A DNA stretch of 64,000 bases from contig JBDIBK010000005.1 of NCBI GenBank assembly GCA_039812845.1, positions 4,320 through 68,319 on the forward strand. Direction: 5' to 3'. Origin of the DNA: JACTMJ01 sp039812845 (GTDB taxonomy: Bacteria > Acidobacteriota > Terriglobia > Bryobacterales > Bryobacteraceae). Positions 26,641-34,340 of the stretch are shown here, piece after piece; within the stretch, counting starts at the first letter, position 1, and each line of letters opens with the position of its first letter. Position numbers and translations under genes: made by a program. The notes beneath the pieces were generated by a model. It saw only the letters and a list, made by a program, of their open reading frames with translations, ran no database searches and was not told the DNA's origin.

Positions 26641-28446
26641 CTAATCGTCGTCGCTTACTTTGAGCACCGCGAGGAAGGCTTCCTGCGGGATCTCCACGCT
26701 GCCCACGCGCTTCATGCGCTTCTTGCCCTCTTTCTGTTTCTCCAGGAGCTTGCGCTTGCGGGAGATGTCGCCGCCGTAGCACTTGGCGATCACGTTCTTG
26801 CGAATGGCGGGGATATTCTCTCGAGCGACGATCTTTCCGCCGATGGCCGCCTGCAGCGCCACTTCGAACATCTGGCGGGGAATGAGCTTGCGCAGGCGCT
26901 CAATGAGGGCCTTGCCGCGTTCATAGGCGAAATCGCGATGCACGATGATCGAAAGCGCGTCCACCGGCTCCCCGGCGACGAGGATATCGAGCTTCACCAT
27001 GGGGGAAACGCGGTGGCCGGCGAAGTGATAATCGAGCGAGGCGTATCCGCGCGAGCAGGACTTGAGGCGGTCGTAGAAATCGAGCACCACTTCGTTCAGG
27101 GGCATTTCGTAAACCAGCATCACGCGGGAGCCGCCCAAGTAATCGAACTTTTTCTGCACGCCGCGCTTTTCCTGGAGCAGGTTCAGGATCTCGCCGACGG
27201 AATCTTCCCTGGTGATGACGGTGGCCTCGATTACGGGCTCCTCAATAATGTCAATGCCCGAGGGGTTGGGGAACTTGTTCGGATTATCGACGGCGATCAC
27301 TTCGCCCGACTTGAGGGTGACCTGGTAACGCACGCCCGGCGCGGTGGTGATCAAGTCGATGTTGAATTCGCGTTCGAGCCTCTCCTGCACGATTTCCATG
27401 TGGAGCAGGCCGAGGAATCCGCAGCGAAAGCCGAAGCCAAGGGCGGCGGAACTTTCGGGTTCGTAGTTCAGGGAGCTGTCGTTGAGCCGCAGTTTCTCCA
27501 GCGCCTCCCGCAGTTCCCCATGGGCGTGGCTTTCGACGGGATACAATCCGGCGAAGACCATCGGTTTGGAGAGCTGGAAGCCCGGCAGCGGCTCCGTGGC
27601 TCCGCCCGCCTCGCTGGTGACGGTATCGCCAATCTGGGCGTCCGCGACGTTCTTGATGTTGGCGAAGAGGAAGCCCACTTCGCCGGCGGAAAGCTCCTGG
27701 CAGGGAATGGGCTTTGGGGACTGGTAGCCGAGGCCGTCCACTTCGAAGACTTTGCCGTTCGACATGAGGCGAATCTTCTGTTTCAGACGGATGCGGCCTT
27801 CCATGACGCGGATAAGGACGATCACTCCGCGGTAGGAATCGAACCAGGAATCGAAGATCAGGGCGCGCAGTGGTTCTTCCGGGTCCCCTTCCGGAGGAGG
27901 GATGCGATGAACGATGGCTTCGAGGATGGCATGAATCCCGATGCCGCTTTTCGCGCTCGCGAGCAGCGCTTCGTCCTGGCGAAGGCCGATCATCTGCTCA
28001 ATCTGATCGAGGATGCGCTCCGGTTCGGCGGCGGGGAGATCGATTTTATTGAGAACCGGGATCAATTCCAGATTGTTCTCGATGGCCAAGTAGGTGTTGG
28101 CGAGGGTCTGGGCCTCGACGCCTTGAGAGGCGTCCACGACCAGCAGCGCTCCCTCGCAGGCCTGCATGCTGCGGGAAACCTCATAGCTGAAGTCGACGTG
28201 GCCGGGGGTGTCGATGAGGTTGAGCTGGTAGACTTTGCCGTCGTCGGCCTTGTAATCCAGCCGGACGGCATGGGCTTTGATGGTGATGCCTCGTTCCCGC
28301 TCCAGATCCATGGAATCGAGGACCTGCTCCATCATCTCCCGGTCCGAGAGGGCACCGGTGGTCTCAAGGAGCCGGTCGGCGAGGGTGCTCTTGCCGTGAT
28401 CGATATGGGCGATGATTGAGAAGTTGCGAATGAAGGCTGGGTCCAT
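26641..28446 (-). CDS. lepA: elongation factor 4 (LepA)
   Basis: A 601-aa GTPase that acts on the ribosome as a back-translocase or assembly factor. The start at 28446 gives the standard N terminus (MDPAFIRNFSIIAHIDHGKS) and the usual family length. The frame stays open to 28683, but that would overlap the divergent ribH. G-motifs are intact: AHIDHGKST, DTPGHVDF and NKIDLP. The LepA-specific C-terminal domain ends with ARENIPAIRKNVIAKCYGGD and SRKRKLLEKQKEGKKRMK. It is convergent with xerD, with 21 bases between stops. Confidence 0.97.
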   Translation of the reverse strand: MDPAFIRNFSIIAHIDHGKSTLADRLLETTGALSDREMMEQVLDSMDLERERGITIKAHAVRLDYKADDGKVYQLNLIDTPGHVDFSYEVSRSMQACEGALLVVDASQGVEAQTLANTYLAIENNLELIPVLNKIDLPAAEPERILDQIEQMIGLRQDEALLASAKSGIGIHAILEAIVHRIPPPEGDPEEPLRALIFDSWFDSYRGVIVLIRVMEGRIRLKQKIRLMSNGKVFEVDGLGYQSPKPIPCQELSAGEVGFLFANIKNVADAQIGDTVTSEAGGATEPLPGFQLSKPMVFAGLYPVESHAHGELREALEKLRLNDSSLNYEPESSAALGFGFRCGFLGLLHMEIVQERLEREFNIDLITTAPGVRYQVTLKSGEVIAVDNPNKFPNPSGIDIIEEPVIEATVITREDSVGEILNLLQEKRGVQKKFDYLGGSRVMLVYEMPLNEVVLDFYDRLKSCSRGYASLDYHFAGHRVSPMVKLDILVAGEPVDALSIIVHRDFAYERGKALIERLRKLIPRQMFEVALQAAIGGKIVARENIPAIRKNVIAKCYGGDISRKRKLLEKQKEGKKRMKRVGSVEIPQEAFLAVLKVSDDD

Positions 28447-28656
28447 GCGGTAAACTGACAACGAATAGATCCAGTATCCCATAGCAGCCTCCCATCGCCC
28501 CATGGGGAGAGCCGGGTTGGGGATCGGCTTCAAGCGGAGCCCGCTTCGCGAGGCGGCGGCGATTTGTCCGCGAGCCCAGGGTTTTGAGCGCGATTTCGCG
28601 GAGACAGCCGGTTCGAGAGTGAGATTCATTGCATCCTGTAGGAAAGGCGCACCCCT

Positions 28657-29136
28657 ATGACAGCCAGAACCATTGAAGGCCATCTCTCGGCCGCCGGACT
28701 TCGTTTCGCCATCGTGGTGAGCCGGTTCAACAGCCTAGTGACCGAGCGATTGCTGGGCGGAGCACTGGACGCGATTACGCGCTGCGGCGGCACGGCGGAA
28801 GCGGTGGACGTAGTGCGCGTTCCCGGCAGTTGGGAACAGCCGGTGGTGGTGAAGACGCTGCTCGAACAGGCCCGCTATGACGCGGTGATCTGCCTGGGCG
28901 CGGTGATCCGCGGGGACACGCCGCATTTCGATTATGTGGCCTCCGAGGCGGCGAAAGGGGTGGCCAGCGCCTCCCTGGCCGCGGGAGCGCCGGTGGCGTT
29001 CGGGATCCTGACCTGCGATACGCTCGAACAGGCGCTGGACCGCGCGGGTGCCAAGAGCGGAAACAAGGGATTCGAGGCGGCCATGACGGCGATCGAGATG
29101 GCGGATCTTCTGAAGAAACTGCGAGCGAACGGCTAG
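28657..29136 (+). CDS. ribH: 6,7-dimethyl-8-ribityllumazine synthase
   Basis: A 159-aa enzyme of riboflavin synthesis that condenses a ribityl-diaminouracil with 3,4-dihydroxy-2-butanone 4-phosphate. Family motifs are present: FAIVVSRFNSLVTERLL, VVRVPGSWEQP, ICLGAVIRGDTPHFDYVASE (with the catalytic His) and PVAFGILTCDT, then AGNKGFEAA-like SGNKGFEAAMTAIEM. The length is typical of the icosahedral type. nusB starts 4 bases after its stop, the common ribH-nusB pairing. Confidence 0.97.
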   Translation: MTARTIEGHLSAAGLRFAIVVSRFNSLVTERLLGGALDAITRCGGTAEAVDVVRVPGSWEQPVVVKTLLEQARYDAVICLGAVIRGDTPHFDYVASEAAKGVASASLAAGAPVAFGILTCDTLEQALDRAGAKSGNKGFEAAMTAIEMADLLKKLRANG

Positions 29137-29139
29137 GCA

Positions 29140-29598
29140 ATGCCCGCACGATATAAGTCCCGGCAACGGGCACTTCAGGTTCTGTTTCAGTGCGATATCC
29201 GTTCCATGAGCGCACTGGAGGGCGTGCGGGCGTACTACGAGAGTCTGTATCTCGAAGAAGGCGATGAGGTTCCGGAGCAGGACCCGTTCATGGAAACGCT
29301 GGTGGAAGGGACGCGGGAGAGCGTGGCGGAATGCGACGAGCTGATCACGAAGCACTCGGCGAACTGGCGGATTGAACGAATGCCGCTGGTGGACCGCAAC
29401 ATCCTGCGCATGGGGATTCACGAGATGGTGGGCATGGGCACGCCGCCGGCAGTGGTGATCGACCAATCGATTGTGCTGGCGCGCCGCTTCTCGGGCGAGG
29501 AATCGGTGCCGTTCATCAACGGCGTGCTGGACGCGGTAAGGCGGGAGCGGATGGCGGGTCCGCTGGAATCGTCCGAGCAGACGGTGGGCGAAGAGTGA
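29140..29598 (+). CDS. nusB: transcription antitermination factor NusB
   Basis: A 152-aa all-helical RNA-binding protein that works with NusE in rRNA antitermination. KSRQRALQVLFQCDIR at the N terminus and WRIERMPLVDRNILRMGIHE plus VVIDQSIVLARRF are the classic NusB signatures. It starts 4 bases after ribH. tRNA-Gln lies 110 bases downstream. Confidence 0.96.
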   Translation: MPARYKSRQRALQVLFQCDIRSMSALEGVRAYYESLYLEEGDEVPEQDPFMETLVEGTRESVAECDELITKHSANWRIERMPLVDRNILRMGIHEMVGMGTPPAVVIDQSIVLARRFSGEESVPFINGVLDAVRRERMAGPLESSEQTVGEE

Positions 29599-29693
29599 GT
29601 CTTCGCCGGGAACCGCGGCTGGCGCGAACCGAGACGGAATAGACGGGGATGGCGTGAAGGCACGGGCGCTACCGGAATGCGGCGCTCAGATGC

Positions 29694-29699
29694 TACAAT
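29694..29699 (+). promoter_or_regulatory. -10 box of the tRNA-Gln promoter
   Basis: TACAAT lies 11 bases before the mature tRNA 5' end, a fitting distance for a short leader. No good -35 box is seen 17 bases upstream. Confidence 0.4.
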
Positions 29700-29709
29700 C
29701 GGATGGAGT

Positions 29710-29783
29710 TGGGAGGTCGTCTAATGGTAGGACTGCAGATTCTGGCTCTGCCTATCGGGGTTCGAGTCCCTGCCTCCCAGCCA
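29710..29783 (+). tRNA. tRNA-Gln (anticodon CTG)
   Basis: The 74-nt sequence folds into a full cloverleaf. The acceptor stem pairs TGGGAGG with CCTCCCA, the D arm is GTC/GAC, and the anticodon stem is GCAGA/TCTGC with loop TTCTGGC. The T arm is CGGGG/CCCTG around TTCGAGT. The anticodon is CTG, so it reads CAG. The CCA end is encoded. Confidence 0.97.
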
Positions 29784-29955
29784 GAGTTTCCGCCGCACTT
29801 GAACCGCTAATCCCTCCCGTAGCTGATCCGCGGCCCCCGGAAAGCACGGGTGGCAGCGTCAAAGACCTCGCCTTTCTTTCTACCCGATGGCTCTCCTCGT
29901 TTTGCCAACTTTTTCCGCCTTGTGTACGTCTAGGCTGTTTGGGGTGTTTTCCGCG

Positions 29956-30843
29956 ATGAGACTGGCTTCGATTTTATTGGGATTTCTGGCACTTGTGCCA
30001 TTCGGTGCATCGGCACAGGACGCGACGGCGCTCTTCAGGAAGGCATCCCCCGACGTCGAAGCGGCGCTGCGGAAGAATGCGAACGCGTTCTTCGAGATGC
30101 AGGTGACGAAGAAGTTCGGTGGAGCGGTAAAGTACGTTGCCGAGGACAGTCTGGACACCTATATCGGCTCGGAGAAGGACTCGTGCTTCTCAATCGAGAT
30201 CATGAGCATCACTTATAACGATGCCTACAATGAAGCGATTGTGACGATCCTGTGTGAGCGCGGCATGGCGACGCCCGTGGGCGGCGGGAGGGTGACGATG
30301 CCCACCACCACCTACTGGAAGATCGAGAATGGCGAATGGAAGTGGTATACACCGAAGTTTGAAGGCCGGAAGAACGAGGACGATTATGTGATGACGCCCT
30401 TCGGCCCGGTCCCCACGCGCACCCCCGACATGGTGGAAGGGGCGAAGCCCGACCGCAAGGACACGAAGTTGACGCCGCAGGTGTCCGTGGAGCAGTTGAA
30501 GGCACCGCTCAAGACCAACCCGAAGACGGTGATTTTGCGGGCGGATGAGCCGTCGTCGGCGGTGGCGGAGGTCTACAACTCTTTCCCCGGGCTGCTGAAG
30601 GTAAGTGTGTCCTGGGTAGGGTTGAAGGGCCTGAATGCCAAGATTGACCGGGATGAATTGAATTCTGGGGAAAGCGCCAAGATTACCATCTCTTATGAAC
30701 CGCAAGGAATTCAGCCGCCGCCGAAGTCCCATGCGGTCTGGATCGAAACCAGCCCCATGCGGAGCGCGACACCGGTGATGATCGAGTTCCGCTATCCGGA
30801 ACAGATGGACGAGAAGGCGAAGGCGGAGCCCAAAGCGAATTAG
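29956..30843 (+). CDS. secreted protein of unknown function
   Basis: From the ATG at 29956 (295 aa) it has a signal peptide (RLASILLGFLALVPFGASA) cleaved before QDATALF. The first half (about 25-140) is an alpha/beta domain with RKNANAFFEMQVTKKFGGA and a TTYWKIENGEWKWYTP strand pair. The C-terminal third (about 185-280) resembles an Ig-like DUF1573-type domain (VSWVGLKGLNAKIDRDEL, SGESAKITISYEP). I cannot assign a function. It is the first gene after tRNA-Gln and precedes another protein of unknown function on the same strand. Confidence 0.6.
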   Translation: MRLASILLGFLALVPFGASAQDATALFRKASPDVEAALRKNANAFFEMQVTKKFGGAVKYVAEDSLDTYIGSEKDSCFSIEIMSITYNDAYNEAIVTILCERGMATPVGGGRVTMPTTTYWKIENGEWKWYTPKFEGRKNEDDYVMTPFGPVPTRTPDMVEGAKPDRKDTKLTPQVSVEQLKAPLKTNPKTVILRADEPSSAVAEVYNSFPGLLKVSVSWVGLKGLNAKIDRDELNSGESAKITISYEPQGIQPPPKSHAVWIETSPMRSATPVMIEFRYPEQMDEKAKAEPKAN

Positions 30844-30965
30844 GCGGCGGCTGGAGCACCGCAGCGGGGCCATCTGCCGGGGTGTGGCGACCGGGGTGTG
30901 GCGGTCTGGGCGGCAAATGGCGGGAGAATTGCTTCGAAGTTGTCCTGGAGGGCATCTTTCGAAGC

Positions 30966-31784
30966 ATGTCTGCAATCAATTCTTATCCTGTTTCCGCGGC
31001 GCGGGCCGCGGAAACCCAACCCCATCGATATCCGACGAATCGCGCTTCCGGGCGGCATGCCGCCGGCGAAAGCGCGCCTTTTGAAGCGGCGGTTGCGGAG
31101 GCGATATCGACGCCAGGAAGCGACCGAGGATCCGCGTCCGCCAGCGCCACGGCAGGGCCAGGGGGCACCACCGGGGACGGCCCATCCATGATGCCCATGC
31201 AGCAATCGTGGGTGGCTCCGGTAGTTCCAGCAACGACTTCCGAATACCCACTGCATCCCATCTTCCGGGTTCCCATGGTGTCCGAGGCGACGCTCAACCG
31301 CTACATCCACCCTCTGCAATCGGTGGGAACGACCGCTCCCGGTTCAACGGATGCGGAAGGAGATCTGGGCACGTCGGTGTTCCGGGTTGCGCCGGGCGGT
31401 CGGCAGGATTTTGTCACCGAGGATGGGTATCGCCATCGTTTTGACGTGGAGATCGTGTTCCCTTCGCCTTCGACGTTTACGTGGCAGGATCGGGACGCCA
31501 GTGAGATCCACCCTGAAGTGGGCAACTTCGCCGCGACAGCCCTGCGGGAAAAGATGGAAAGTGCGGGAATGGATGTCGCGAAGCTGGAGATCACCCCGTT
31601 TCGGATGAAAGGCGGCAATGAATCCCGGCCGTGGTTTCTGGATCAGCTTGTCCTGAAGATGGAGGGCAAGGAGGATCTGCCGATTTCGCTGAACGTCGCC
31701 ATGCGGGACCCGGAGTACACGCTGGAGACGATCAAGTCCTCCTGGGGCATGGAAGCGGCGGACTTCGCGCCTATCCCGTCCTAA
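30966..31784 (+). CDS. hypothetical protein
   Basis: A 272-aa protein from the ATG at 30966; the upstream open frame is not needed. The N-terminal half is low-complexity (Ala/Ser/Gly/Pro-rich) and probably disordered. The C-terminal part has a more ordered look, with FDVEIVFPSPSTFTWQDRD, ATALREKMESAGMDVAKL and WFLDQLVLKMEG. No signal peptide or known domain was recognised. A bidirectional terminator follows about 100 bases downstream. Confidence 0.5.
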   Translation: MSAINSYPVSAARAAETQPHRYPTNRASGRHAAGESAPFEAAVAEAISTPGSDRGSASASATAGPGGTTGDGPSMMPMQQSWVAPVVPATTSEYPLHPIFRVPMVSEATLNRYIHPLQSVGTTAPGSTDAEGDLGTSVFRVAPGGRQDFVTEDGYRHRFDVEIVFPSPSTFTWQDRDASEIHPEVGNFAATALREKMESAGMDVAKLEITPFRMKGGNESRPWFLDQLVLKMEGKEDLPISLNVAMRDPEYTLETIKSSWGMEAADFAPIPS

Positions 31785-31888
31785 CGAGGAGGGCCGGTCC
31801 TGGCAAGGAGGGCTTTATCCAACGAGGGGGACTCGGGGGAGCAGAGGCGTCAACGAAACGGCGATCCAGCGCTCGCGAGATACAAAAA

Positions 31889-31912
31889 GGGCGGGTTCCG
31901 AGGAACCCGCCC
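31889..31912. terminator. bidirectional intrinsic terminator
   Basis: A perfect 11-bp stem (GGGCGGGTTCC / GGAACCCGCCC) with a 2-nt centre. It is flanked by AAAAA on the left and TTTT on the right, so it works for the plus-strand gene ending at 31784 and the minus-strand gene ending at 31950. Confidence 0.9.
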
Positions 31913-31917
31913 TTTTG

Positions 31918-31935
31918 CTTGCTCTTGCGAGCAAG
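31918..31935. terminator. second hairpin beside the terminator
   Basis: CTTGCTC-TTGC-GAGCAAG is a perfect 7-bp stem between the minus-strand stop at 31950 and the main terminator. It lacks its own T-run and may back up termination. Confidence 0.45.
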
Positions 31936-31949
31936 AGGTTAGGAGCGTT

Positions 31950-33935
31950 CTAGTGGACGAGCTGCTCGCCACCGTTGATCGCACCGATGCCGAGGTTAAA
32001 CGGCGAAGCGGGGCGCTCATCGCTGTAGTAATCGTCGCCGTCGAAGAAGCCGGCGCGATCCGGAATGATCAGAGCGAGGTAGCCCTGGGCAACCTTCGCA
32101 ACCTGGGTGTCGGAGATGAACGCGTAACCATGCGCATACTGGAATTCGCAGGATGCGATGATGTAGCCTTCAAAACCGGCGGCTGCGCCGATCGGCCCGA
32201 CGTCCTGGCCGGCAGGACCCTTCACCACGCCACCGGTCTGCAGCGTCATGAGGTACATGCCGCCTGCCGGAACGTTGATGCTGGATTCCACGGGGAGCTG
32301 GGACACGGGGTTGGCCGGACCGTTGTTGCCACCATAGGTGTAGAGGGTGCAAGGACCGGTCTGGGGCTGTGCGCCGCCGCCATCCGCGAACGGACCGGGG
32401 TTATCGTCACGCGAAGTATTCGAGATGGCGATACCGGTGTTGAAACCGTTGCGGTTGGTGACGTACGGGAAGAGCAGCAGCGTGCGGCAGCGGGTGACCG
32501 TGAAGCCATCGGCCGTCTTGATGGAAGGCACGAAGCGCGGCACGGACTGCGCACCGGTATGCACCGTCGACTGCGTTGCGGCATTCGACAGGGGCAGGTA
32601 CCACACCTGGATGGAGGAGGAGCCATAGAGCTTCTCATCGTAGGATGCGGTGATCGGCACGGTGAGGATGTTGGTGAGGAACGGATCCACGGTGAGCGCG
32701 AAGCCTTCGCCCATGCTCGGGTCGAAGTTGTTCATGATTTCAATCCGGAAGTTGCGGATGACATCATTGCCGGAGGTGGAGGTTCCAAGCGCGGTGCCCG
32801 CGGTGGACGCGAGAAGCGAGCCAGCCTGAGCGTCCGCACCGCCGCCAACGGAAACCGAGAACGGCGCGGCGTCCAGCGTGGACGGGCTGATCACGGAAAT
32901 GTTGAACTGCGTGCCCTGGGTGGCCACGCCGGTGTTGCCCTTGTTGGGGGCGGTGAGGTTCCACACGTTGTCCAGCATCAAGCCGGATTCAGTGAAGAAC
33001 GCGGTATTGGGGTTGTCCTGATCGTAGATTGCGCTGCCAGTGTTGACTTCATTGTCGACGCGCGGCTTGAAGGCGTTCGGCAGGAGCTCGATGATGTCGA
33101 GTTCCATCGTCAGCTCCTTCGGATCGTCGCAGTTGCGGCGGATCGCGGGGCGCGTGCGAATGCGGAAGCTGGGACGCGGACGGGCAATGATCACGGTGTC
33201 AGGAATCGCAGTCACGTTGCCGGGCTGCGTGTTGATCGTGACAACGGCATTGATCGCGGGCGCGAAGTCCGCGAGTCCGATGTAGGAGGCGGCATTGATG
33301 CGGACGTTGGTAATGCGGAGCTGCATGTACCACTGCTTGCCGGCGGCGGAGCCGGGGGCGAGCAGAACGTCATCCCACTCCAGGGTGGCGCCGAGGGCGT
33401 CCTGGGGGGTCCACCAGCCATGGTTCTTCGCGGCAACGGTGTAGGGGAACGCCCACACGGTGCTGCCACCGGTGTAGGGAACGCCCTGGCCAATCTGGCC
33501 AACCGCAACGGCGTTCGAGTTCACGCGAGTAAGCGGATCCCGTTCGGCCGGTGTGCAGTTAAACTGGTCAGCGCAGGCACCCTGGTTGCCGGAGTTGATA
33601 ATCAGCGCATCCGTCAGGAGCCGGCTGTTGACATCGGTGGTGCCGATGAACTGGCTGGTGACGGGGACATCGGCGCGGAGGGTGACGTTGCCGCGGAGAG
33701 CGCGCTTCACCGTCGCTCCGCCCACCGTTTCAAAACCCTGATCCGGCACGATGCCGCTGCAGCTGATGAGAATGTCGCCGGCCAATTCCGCAACGCCTTC
33801 AATACGGACGAGAGGCGGGGTGGAAGTGATACGGCAATTAAAGGGCAGGTTATCCGGCCCTTCCTGAGCGCTTGCCATCGGAATCGCAATCGCGAGCACG
33901 ATGACAGCAAGCACGAGTCTTCGGAAATCGAACAT
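31950..33935 (-). CDS. large secreted surface-type protein of unknown function
   Basis: From the ATG at 33935, behind an AAGGAGAAGG site, the protein has 661 aa and a clear signal peptide (FRRLVLAVIVLAIAIPMASA). The mature part is beta-rich. It has an early Cys-containing segment (NCRITSTPPLVRIEG, ILISCSG) and a C-terminal region with RTLLLFPYVTNRNGFNTGI, PAGGMYLMTLQTGG and YAHGYAFISD, a pattern I associate with acidobacterial surface proteins but cannot name. There is no PEP-CTERM or LPxT tail. It lies 405 bases downstream of the T2SS secretin gene, so it could be a T2SS substrate. That is inference from position. Confidence 0.65.
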   Translation of the reverse strand: MFDFRRLVLAVIVLAIAIPMASAQEGPDNLPFNCRITSTPPLVRIEGVAELAGDILISCSGIVPDQGFETVGGATVKRALRGNVTLRADVPVTSQFIGTTDVNSRLLTDALIINSGNQGACADQFNCTPAERDPLTRVNSNAVAVGQIGQGVPYTGGSTVWAFPYTVAAKNHGWWTPQDALGATLEWDDVLLAPGSAAGKQWYMQLRITNVRINAASYIGLADFAPAINAVVTINTQPGNVTAIPDTVIIARPRPSFRIRTRPAIRRNCDDPKELTMELDIIELLPNAFKPRVDNEVNTGSAIYDQDNPNTAFFTESGLMLDNVWNLTAPNKGNTGVATQGTQFNISVISPSTLDAAPFSVSVGGGADAQAGSLLASTAGTALGTSTSGNDVIRNFRIEIMNNFDPSMGEGFALTVDPFLTNILTVPITASYDEKLYGSSSIQVWYLPLSNAATQSTVHTGAQSVPRFVPSIKTADGFTVTRCRTLLLFPYVTNRNGFNTGIAISNTSRDDNPGPFADGGGAQPQTGPCTLYTYGGNNGPANPVSQLPVESSINVPAGGMYLMTLQTGGVVKGPAGQDVGPIGAAAGFEGYIIASCEFQYAHGYAFISDTQVAKVAQGYLALIIPDRAGFFDGDDYYSDERPASPFNLGIGAINGGEQLVH

Positions 33936-34340
33936 TTCCTTCTCCTTGTGGTGTAGGGAATTTCGCTTTGAATTGACGAAGTGTTCTTTCAACCTGAGCC
34001 TCAAACTCGAGTGAAAGCCGGAGCTCTTTGGACGCAAGGTTAGATCTTTCCGTAGTGTTCTCAAAAAGATTCTGCGTTCCGCTCTCTATATAATGCTTGC
34101 GGGATTTCGACCCGATCCGCTCCATCCGTCTCTATGGACGATGAATGCAAATAAGATTCGGTTTAGCCAAGTCAACCAACAACTGGGCCAAGCTTCTGAA
34201 AGCTTGGAGGACGAATCCCACCAGACCGAATTTAATCATGCCTTGCCGAACAAAGTCAATAGTTTCCGGCAGACTTCCGCCAGGAGTGGAGCCGCCCGGC
34301 AGAACTTGTAGAAAAAAGGCTAAGATTATGAGCGCGGTTT
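33936..34340. other. 405-bp intergenic region with nested inverted repeats
   Basis: No gene was found. CCAAGCTT-CTGA-AAGCTTGG (34188-34207) is a perfect hairpin nested inside ATTCGGT (34156-34162) and ACCGAAT (34225-34231). A TATAAT-like AT-rich box lies at 34087-34094 and could serve either strand. The left part is the leader of the minus-strand surface-protein gene. The nested repeats could be a small RNA or the end of the T2SS transcript. Confidence 0.4.

Noticed and set aside
28447..28683. N-terminal extension of lepA to 28683
   Set aside because: It would overlap the start of ribH. LepA normally starts just before the FSIIAHIDHGKS motif, as at 28446.
31950..33935. Large secreted protein as an exosortase substrate
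   Set aside because: Its C terminus lacks a PEP motif, a hydrophobic helix and a basic end.
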